Positions 56,408 to 64,000 of a DNA stretch of 64,000 nt are shown here, piece by piece. Positions within the stretch are counted from its first letter, which is position 1. Each line of letters begins with the position of its first letter. This stretch comes from Govania unica (lineage in GTDB: Bacteria > Pseudomonadota > Alphaproteobacteria > Sphingomonadales > Govanellaceae). Below the pieces are notes generated by a model. The model was not told the origin of the DNA. It ran no database searches and was given only the letters and a program-made list of their open reading frames with translations. Where the stretch lies: the NCBI RefSeq assembly GCF_027920805.1, contig NZ_JANWOI010000003.1, positions 558,001 through 622,000 of the forward strand, written 5' to 3'. The position numbers and the translations under genes were made by a program.

Positions 56408-56968
56408 TCAGTCCCGGTTCTCCCGGGCGTCCAAAGCGAGATTGAGGGTCAGAACATTCACACGGGGTTGGCCGATGAGCCCGAACGTTGCGTGCGTCAC
56501 ATTTTTCTGTACGAGGTCAGCGACGGCGGCGGGGGTCATCTTGCGTGCGACGGCGACGCGATCGATTTGTGTCATGGCAAAGGCGGGTGAAATATGGGGA
56601 TCAAGGCCCGAGCCTGAGGTGGTAACGGCGTCCGCCGGGGCATGACCGCCGAGTTTGGCCACGTCGGCGGCCACTCGGTCATGCAGAACTTTCGAGGTCG
56701 GGCCAAGGTTGCTGCCGCTTGATGCGGAGGCGTCATAGCCATCATTGCCTGCCGCTGAAGGGCGTCCATGGAAATAGCGATCGGAGGTGAAGCGCTGACC
56801 GATCAGATGCGATCCCACCAGCTTGCCGTTGCGTTCGACAAGATTGCCCGACGCGGCCCCGGGAAACAGCGTCTTCGCGATTCCGGTGATAGCCAGGGGA
56901 TAGGCAAGCCCGAGCAGCAGGGTGAACAGGATCAGCAGGACGAGCGCCGGTCGAAGGTGAACAAACAT
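56408..56968 (-). CDS. kdpC: Potassium-transporting ATPase subunit KdpC
   Basis: A 186-residue subunit with one N-terminal membrane helix (about 8-30) and an extracytoplasmic domain. It has the family phrases [27 protein letters not shown] and [12 protein letters not shown]. KdpC stabilises nucleotide binding in the KdpFABC complex. The length is normal. It lies between kdpB (11 bases) and kdpD (15 bases). Confidence 0.95.
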   Translation of the reverse strand: MFVHLRPALVLLILFTLLLGLAYPLAITGIAKTLFPGAASGNLVERNGKLVGSHLIGQRFTSDRYFHGRPSAAGNDGYDASASSGSNLGPTSKVLHDRVAADVAKLGGHAPADAVTTSGSGLDPHISPAFAMTQIDRVAVARKMTPAAVADLVQKNVTHATFGLIGQPRVNVLTLNLALDARENRD

Positions 56969-56979
56969 GGCAAAGTCCT

Positions 56980-59037
56980 CTATGCAAGGCCGAGGGTGGA
57001 GATGACCAGATCGATCGCCTTGATACCGATGAAAGGCGCGACGAGCCCACCAAGGCCATAGATCAGCAGATTGCGGCGCAGGATATTGACGGCACTTTCG
57101 GCGCGATATTTGACGCCCTTCAGCGACAACGGAATAAGGGTGACGATGATCAGGGCATTGAAGATCACCGCCGACAGGATAGCGCTTTGCGGTGTGGCCA
57201 GTTTCATCACATTGAGCGCCGCGAGCGCCGGATAACTGGTGACGAACAAGGCCGGCAGAATGGCAAAATATTTCGCCACGTCATTGGCAATGCTGAAGGT
57301 CGTGAGCGCCCCGCGAGTGATCAGCATCTGTTTGCCGATCTGCACCACTTCGATGAGTTTGGTGGGATCGGAATCGAGATCCACCATATTGGCCGCTTCG
57401 CGCGCGGCCTGGGTTCCGGTTTGCAGCGCCACCCCCACATCGGCCTGTGCCAGCGCCGGGGCATCATTGGTGCCGTCGCCGCACATGGCCACAAGACGCC
57501 CGCCGGATTGCGCCTTGCGGATATAAGTCAGCTTGTCCTGCGGTGTGGCTTCGGCGATGAAATCATCGACACCGGCTTCGGAGGCAATGGCTGCAGCGGT
57601 GATACGGTTGTCGCCGGTCACCATTACGGTTTTGATGCCCATGGCGCGAAGGGCGGCAAAGCGTTCGCGGATCGCTGGCTTGACGATATCCTTGAGGTGA
57701 ATGACCCCCAAAAGCTGGGCTCCGCGCGAGACGGCCAAAGGCGTACCGCCAGTGCGCGCGATGCGTTCGACCGCAGTTGTGAAAGCGCTCGGGGCTTCAA
57801 AGGCGCGGCCGGTGGCGTCGCTCAGGGAGGTTATGATGCTGTCGACGGCCCCCTTGCGGATAGCGACGCCGTCGATATCGACACCTGAAAGACGCGTCTG
57901 GGCGCTGAATGGCACGAGCCGGGCGCGGGTCTTGTCGATGACAGGTAGCGCCGCCCCATGACGGCCGGTGGCCAGTTCAACGATGGATCGTCCCTCGGGC
58001 GTTTCATCGGCCAGCGACGACAGGAGGGCGGCCTCAATCAAGGTCTCTGACGAGACGCCGGGGACGGGGACGAATTCCTCAGCCATGCGGTTGCCAAAGG
58101 TGATGGTGCCGGTCTTGTCCAGCAACAGCGTATCCACGTCCCCCGCCGCCTCCACCGCGCGGCCTGATGTGGCGATGATATTGAAGCGCACCAGACGATC
58201 CATCCCGGCAATACCGATGGCCGACAACAGCCCGCCAATGGTGGTGGGAATGAGCGTGACGAGCAGAGCCACCAGAACAACCACAGACGGTGGTCGTCCG
58301 GACCAGGACGCAAGCCCCACAAGGGTGACCACGGCAATCAGAAAAATCAGCGTCATACCAGCGAGGAGAACATCAAGCGCCACCTCGTTCGGTGTTTTCT
58401 GGCGTTTGGCGCCTTCGACCAGGGCGATCATACGATCGATGAAGGTCTCCCCCGCCGAGGCGGTGATGCGCACCACGAGCCAGTCCGACAGCACCAGGGT
58501 GCCACCGGTGACGGCGGAGCGGTCGCCGCCGGATTCACGGATCACCGGCGCGGATTCACCGGTGATGGCACTTTCGTTGACGGAGGCGACACCCTCGGTC
58601 ACCTCGCCGTCGGACGGGATGATTTCATTCGCCGACACCAGCACAAGATCGCCAGCCTTGAGGTCATGGGCATTGACGGCTTGGGTCTGCGACTTGTCGC
58701 CATTCAGAAGCCTTTGCGCGGTGATGTCCGATCGCAACCGGCGCAAGGCATCGGCCTGGGCCTTGCCCCGGCCTTCGGCAACGGCTTCAGCGAAGGTCGC
58801 AAACAGCACGGTGAACCAGAGCCAGGCAGCGATCTGCAAACTGAAGCCTGCGTTATTGCCGACCAGCAGATCACGAATGGCGAGGATGGTCACAAGGGAC
58901 GCCACCACTTCGGTGACGAAAATGACCGGATTGCGGACCAGACGGCGGGGGTCCAGCTTGGCAACGGCTTCACGCGCCGCACGACCCAGAAAAGCGCCGG
59001 TGAACATGGAGGGTGAGGTCGCGGATTTGGCGATCAT
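56980..59037 (-). CDS. kdpB: Potassium-transporting P-type ATPase subunit KdpB
   Basis: A 685-residue P-type ATPase subunit. The phosphorylated Asp is in [14 protein letters not shown] (about 305), the actuator loop is ITGESAPV, and the hinge is [14 protein letters not shown], followed by [19 protein letters not shown]. The seven-helix layout and length are as in other KdpB proteins. It energises K+ uptake through KdpA at very low external K+. The gene lies 18 bases behind kdpA. Confidence 0.97.
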   Translation of the reverse strand: MIAKSATSPSMFTGAFLGRAAREAVAKLDPRRLVRNPVIFVTEVVASLVTILAIRDLLVGNNAGFSLQIAAWLWFTVLFATFAEAVAEGRGKAQADALRRLRSDITAQRLLNGDKSQTQAVNAHDLKAGDLVLVSANEIIPSDGEVTEGVASVNESAITGESAPVIRESGGDRSAVTGGTLVLSDWLVVRITASAGETFIDRMIALVEGAKRQKTPNEVALDVLLAGMTLIFLIAVVTLVGLASWSGRPPSVVVLVALLVTLIPTTIGGLLSAIGIAGMDRLVRFNIIATSGRAVEAAGDVDTLLLDKTGTITFGNRMAEEFVPVPGVSSETLIEAALLSSLADETPEGRSIVELATGRHGAALPVIDKTRARLVPFSAQTRLSGVDIDGVAIRKGAVDSIITSLSDATGRAFEAPSAFTTAVERIARTGGTPLAVSRGAQLLGVIHLKDIVKPAIRERFAALRAMGIKTVMVTGDNRITAAAIASEAGVDDFIAEATPQDKLTYIRKAQSGGRLVAMCGDGTNDAPALAQADVGVALQTGTQAAREAANMVDLDSDPTKLIEVVQIGKQMLITRGALTTFSIANDVAKYFAILPALFVTSYPALAALNVMKLATPQSAILSAVIFNALIIVTLIPLSLKGVKYRAESAVNILRRNLLIYGLGGLVAPFIGIKAIDLVISTLGLA

Positions 59038-59055
59038 GGGTGCTGCCTCAAATAA

Positions 59056-60765
<1,710 letters not shown>

Positions 60766-60785
60766 TTTTTGAAGATCCCCATGTC

Positions 60786-60875
60786 TTATAAATTCTCAGC
60801 GCGGACAAGCACATAGATCAGAAAAATGAACAAACCGACAGCCGTCAGTCCGCCGAGGACGATATCGAGCGTCAT
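60786..60875 (-). CDS. kdpF: KdpF, small subunit of the Kdp complex
   Basis: A 29-residue single-helix peptide: [15 protein letters not shown] then [14 protein letters not shown]. KdpF stabilises KdpFABC in the membrane. A GGGAGG site lies just before the ATG. The pattern of a hydrophobic helix ending LVRAENL or similar, directly before kdpA, is standard for kdpF. Confidence 0.88.
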   Translation of the reverse strand: MTLDIVLGGLTAVGLFIFLIYVLVRAENL

Positions 60876-60886
60876 GGGAGCCTCCC

Positions 60887-60970
60887 TCAAATACGCTGAC
60901 AGAGAGCCGCGTAGCCTGCAAAAAGGGCGAAAGCGCCGCATCCAAGGATCAGGTAAATCAGTTCAGACAT
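60887..60970 (-). CDS. Tiny membrane peptide ahead of kdpF
   Basis: A 27-codon gene: MSELIYLILGCGAFAL then FAGYAALCQRI, one membrane helix. GGAG lies 9 bases before the ATG. Its stop is 11 bases before the kdpF start, and the kdpF ribosome-binding site follows directly. The spacing and good translation signals make it the likely first gene of the kdp operon. I know of similar short peptides in front of kdpF in other proteobacteria but no established function. It may be a second small Kdp accessory subunit. Confidence 0.6.
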   Translation of the reverse strand: MSELIYLILGCGAFALFAGYAALCQRI

Positions 60971-61050
60971 CGCAATAATCTCCAGCATTGTGGACTGCCG
61001 GGAGGCTAGGGCCGAATGATGCTAGGTTTCGATAGGGAACTGGGGACGCA

Positions 61051-61070
61051 ACTATAAGGAAGCTGTAAAG
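61051..61070 (-). promoter_or_regulatory. Possible KdpE-type site upstream of the kdp operon
   Basis: On the minus strand this reads CTTTACAGCTTCCTTATAGT. TTTACA and TTATA elements are also found in known KdpE operators, though in different order. It lies about 80 bases before the first small open reading frame. A site here would mean that a KdpE acts from elsewhere in the genome. Confidence 0.3.
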
Positions 61071-61157
61071 ACAGGAGGTTACTTCATCTGTCCGTGCAGG
61101 TGATCCTACATGAAATTGCTGGCGCGGTCACGCTTCCCTACTGATGGTATGCTAATC

Positions 61158-62951
61158 CTAATCCTGCAAGACATAGGTGCCGGGTGCATCGCCGAGCGGG
61201 AAATATCCGGATTTTGGTGCGCCGATGGCAGGGGGGCTAACCGGTTCGCCTGATTGTGCGGCGAGCCAGCTGACCCACTCCGGCCACCAGGACCCAGTCT
61301 TGTGCGGTGCCGTGGCCTGCCAGCTGTCAGGGTCGGTGTAACGGTCGACGCTGGTTCTGGCCATCACCTGGTAGCTATGCCCATTCTGCCCAGGCTCCGA
61401 GACGATCCCGGCATTGTGGCCGCCGCTGGTCAGCAGGAATGTGACGTCGGTATCCGTGAGTAAATGAATTTTATAGGCCGATCGCCAGGGAGCCACATGG
61501 TCATGTATGGTTCCGACAGCGAAGATCGGTGCGCGTATGTCGGAGAGGGCGACAATCTGGCCGTCGACCTGGTAGCGACCTTCGGCCAGGTCATTGTCGA
61601 GAAACAGACGGCGCAGATATTCGCTGTGCATGCGATAGGGCATGCGTGTGAGGTCGGCGTTCCAGGCCATGAGGTCAGTCATGGGCTTGCGTTCGCCATG
61701 CATATATTCATGGATGATATGAGACCAGACCAGGTCGTTTGAGCGCAGCAGCTGGAACGTGCCGGCCATCTGCTTGGTATCGAGAAACCCCTGCTCCCAC
61801 ATCATGTCCTCCAGGAAGGTGAGCTGACTGTCGTTGATGAACAGCATCAGCTCCCCGGCCTCGGTGAAGTCAGTCTGCGCCGCAAGCAGGGTGATGGACT
61901 TGATGCGGCTGTCCCCGTCACGGGCCATGGCCGCCGCCGCGATCGAAAGCAACGTGCCGCCAAGGCAGTACCCGACGGCATGCACTGGCTGGTCGGGGAC
62001 AACAGCGGCGGTGGCGTCTAGTGCTGCCATTATGCCGAGTTTACGGTAGTCCTTCATGCCGAGGTCGCGGTCCCCGGGGTCCGGGTTTTTCCAGGAAATC
62101 ATGAAGACGCTGAATCCCTGATCGGTCAGGTATTTGACCAGAGAATTCTGGGGTGACAGGTCAAGGATATAATATTTCATGATCCAGGCCGGGACGATCA
62201 GCACGGGTTCCGGGCGGACCTTGTCTGTGGTTGGCGCGTACTGGATCAGCTCGATCAGCCGGTTGTGGTAGATCACCTTGCCCGGAGTGACGGCCACGTC
62301 TCGTCCGACCACAAAGGCTTCGCTGCCGACCAGCTTCTTTCCGGAGACGACGCGTTGCCAGTCCTCCCAGAAATTCTGTGTGCCCCGGACAAGGTTCATG
62401 CCGCCTTGAAGAATGCTGTGGTGGAGCAGTTCAGGATTGGTCAGCAGGAAATTGGATGGTGAGATCATGTCAAGGAGCTGCCTCGACACGAACTCGATCA
62501 TGCCTTCATGTTGTTTGGTGACGCCGCGTACGCCGGTGGTTGCGCTGTGCCACAATTGCTGCTGCAGGAGAAAATTCTGATAGATCAGATTATAAGGCCA
62601 TTGCTGCCAGGCCTCGCCGGTAAAGCGTTTGTCCTGTGGCAGCGGGACAATGCAGGGCTCGCTGTCGTCCCCCCGGAAAGCGCAATGGGCCATTTGTTGA
62701 GAGACAGTGGTGCTCTTGTGAAGGCCCTTTTCCAGAATCTGGACCTGCTTGCCAGGCGAGGCCATGAGATGCACCGCCCAATCCATATAGGCAGCGATCA
62801 GCGCGGAGGGAGAGAGGCCGGCGGTAAAGCGCGCAACTTCAGCATGAAGCGTTCGATCCAGGACCTCTCCAAACGCGGTGACGCCATGGGAACCGTAGTC
62901 GGAAGAGGGTGTCCAGGAGGTTTCGCTCGTCCGCTCATAGGGGCTGGGCAT
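61158..62951 (-). CDS. phaC: Class I poly(3-hydroxyalkanoate) synthase
   Basis: A 597-residue PhaC that polymerises hydroxyacyl-CoA into storage polyester on granules. It has the N-terminal PhaC domain (about 80-250; WPYNLIYQNFLLQQQLWHSA), then an alpha/beta-hydrolase domain with the lipase-like box GYCLGG carrying the catalytic Cys, the Asp in the HDHVAPWRSAYK region and the His in TSGGHNAGIVSEPG. The start at 62951 has GGAG 6 bases upstream; ATG 62963 would add four residues but has no ribosome site. No phaA, phaB or phasin gene is nearby. It could use acyl-CoA or acetoacetyl-CoA derived from the catabolic cluster, which is only a guess. Confidence 0.94.
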   Translation of the reverse strand: MPSPYERTSETSWTPSSDYGSHGVTAFGEVLDRTLHAEVARFTAGLSPSALIAAYMDWAVHLMASPGKQVQILEKGLHKSTTVSQQMAHCAFRGDDSEPCIVPLPQDKRFTGEAWQQWPYNLIYQNFLLQQQLWHSATTGVRGVTKQHEGMIEFVSRQLLDMISPSNFLLTNPELLHHSILQGGMNLVRGTQNFWEDWQRVVSGKKLVGSEAFVVGRDVAVTPGKVIYHNRLIELIQYAPTTDKVRPEPVLIVPAWIMKYYILDLSPQNSLVKYLTDQGFSVFMISWKNPDPGDRDLGMKDYRKLGIMAALDATAAVVPDQPVHAVGYCLGGTLLSIAAAAMARDGDSRIKSITLLAAQTDFTEAGELMLFINDSQLTFLEDMMWEQGFLDTKQMAGTFQLLRSNDLVWSHIIHEYMHGERKPMTDLMAWNADLTRMPYRMHSEYLRRLFLDNDLAEGRYQVDGQIVALSDIRAPIFAVGTIHDHVAPWRSAYKIHLLTDTDVTFLLTSGGHNAGIVSEPGQNGHSYQVMARTSVDRYTDPDSWQATAPHKTGSWWPEWVSWLAAQSGEPVSPPAIGAPKSGYFPLGDAPGTYVLQD

Positions 62952-63087
62952 GGCAAACTCCATCAGTCGGCTTGACGCAGTGCACTATATTAATATGCCG
63001 CAACGCAGCATATTTGTATAGGTAAACTACGGCAATATAATCAGGGAGCGCTCAGGATATTATTCTTGTCCGGCAGGCAGAAGCCGT

Positions 63088-64000
63088 TCAACCCCGGGGC
63101 GTTGCCTGTTTCAGGGGTGCCAATGGCAATTCCACCATGGCAACAGTTCCGGCCTTGTCTCCGCGGGGCAGCAACGACACCTGAGCCCCATGGGCTTCGG
63201 CAATTTCCCGGACAATGGCAAGGCCGAGACCAGATCCGTCTTGGCGGGTGTTCGAGCTACGATAAAAGCGCTCGAAAACTTTATCGCGCTCACGTTCATG
63301 AATGCCCTGACCCTCGTCAGTAATTTTCAGCTCGACCGTTTTTTCTGTTCTTTCAAGTTGTATGACTATGGTCGTGCCTTGGGGGCTGTAGCGAATTGCG
63401 TTGTCGATGAGATTACTAATCATCTCGCCGAGCATGACCGGATCGGCAAGTACAATCAGATTGGATTCAATCGTTGTCGTGAGTGTTATATTTTTTTCAG
63501 AGGCGAGATTCTGATGATCCTGAACCGTCGCAGCCAGAACTGCACTCATGTCCACAGCCACATGGGTAACCGGAATTCCTGGCTCCGCCCGCGATAATGT
63601 CAAAAGCTGTGTAACCAGTCGCGACGTGCGCAATATGGAATGATGCAATTGGGCCAGGGCAGGTGGGACCTGCTCGGGCGGAACGTCCATGATCTCTGCT
63701 TCGATGATGGCGCGCATGCCGGCGACGGGGGTCCGCAATTGATGGGCGGCATTGGCAACAAAACGTTTTTGAAGAGCGAAACTGCTTTCAAAGCGCTTCA
63801 TCAGATTGTTGAAGGCAGTAATGAGCGAGCGAATTTCTATCGGCGCATTTGAAACGAACAAGGGTTGAAGATCAATGGCTGTCCGGCGATCGACGGCTTC
63901 TGAGATGCGCTGAAGGGGTTTGAGCGCGTGCTTCACCGCAATAAGTACGACAATCAAGGAGAGTATCAGATAAATCGCCAAAGGCAGGATGCTTTGCCGG
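63088..64000 (-). CDS. Sensor histidine kinase (5' end beyond window)
   Basis: About 304 residues of a transmembrane sensor kinase are visible; the frame is open to the window edge. A membrane helix (YLILSLIVVLIAVKHAL) is followed by a HAMP domain, then HisKA with the phospho-accepting His in FVANAAHQLRTPVAGM. The ATPase domain has N-box NLIDNAIRYS, G1 DEGQGI and G2 GSGLGLAIV. The type resembles TctE/QseC-like kinases, which regulate organic-acid uptake or stress responses. Its response regulator is probably encoded just upstream, outside the window. Confidence 0.92.
   Translation of the reverse strand, partial: RQSILPLAIYLILSLIVVLIAVKHALKPLQRISEAVDRRTAIDLQPLFVSNAPIEIRSLITAFNNLMKRFESSFALQKRFVANAAHQLRTPVAGMRAIIEAEIMDVPPEQVPPALAQLHHSILRTSRLVTQLLTLSRAEPGIPVTHVAVDMSAVLAATVQDHQNLASEKNITLTTTIESNLIVLADPVMLGEMISNLIDNAIRYSPQGTTIVIQLERTEKTVELKITDEGQGIHERERDKVFERFYRSSNTRQDGSGLGLAIVREIAEAHGAQVSLLPRGDKAGTVAMVELPLAPLKQATPRG

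Overview
The window is a stretch of an alphaproteobacterial chromosome with high GC. The core block purN-purM / DUF2066-hdaA / ppk-ppx / rnd / aspS is typical of that class, and the TonB receptor, NodT-type outer-membrane factor and MdtABC-like RND pumps fit it. The order is uncertain; Rhodospirillales-, Sneathiellales- or Kordiimonadales-like lineages are candidates. No rRNA, tRNA, CRISPR array, prophage or intact insertion sequence was found.

Layout. 1-1827: two FtsX/MacB-type ABC permeases (the first cut by the window edge). 1759-3526: a tandem segmental duplication carrying two paralogous PEP-CTERM proteins and a dead 3' fragment of the neighbouring ABC-F gene; one copy has gained a 109-bp hairpin element. 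3467-9925: ABC-F ATPase, ndk, purM-purN, a DUF2066 protein and hdaA. 10136-11989: a four-gene arsenic operon (arsI-like, arsR, aqpS-like, arsC) between hdaA and ppk. 12250-20140: ppk, ppx, rnd, aspS. From 5.8 to 18.2 kb the intergenic DNA is full of short palindromic repeats, which were not noticed in the rest of the window. 20.4-25.4 kb: small unknown genes, selO, hrpB.

25.8-38.7 kb holds two export systems: an AaeB/DUF1656/AaeA-type module, then an MdtA-MdtB-MdtC-NodT RND pump with a small secreted protein divergent to it. 38.7-53.4 kb is an 11-gene minus-strand catabolic cluster behind a GntR/FCD regulator: cupin, TonB-dependent receptor, two EstB-like serine hydrolases, SDR, MFS transporter, BKACE, HyuA, HyuB, SDR and a carboxymuconolactone-decarboxylase/AhpD-like protein. 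It looks like an uptake and degradation pathway for an unidentified compound. One reading is alcohol -> ketone -> ATP-dependent carboxylation to a beta-keto acid -> cleavage by BKACE.

53.6-61.0 kb is kdpFABC-kdpD with an extra 27-residue membrane peptide gene in front of kdpF and no kdpE. 61.2-64 kb: a class I PHA synthase and a sensor histidine kinase cut by the window end. Functions are assigned by reading the translations; no database search was run.
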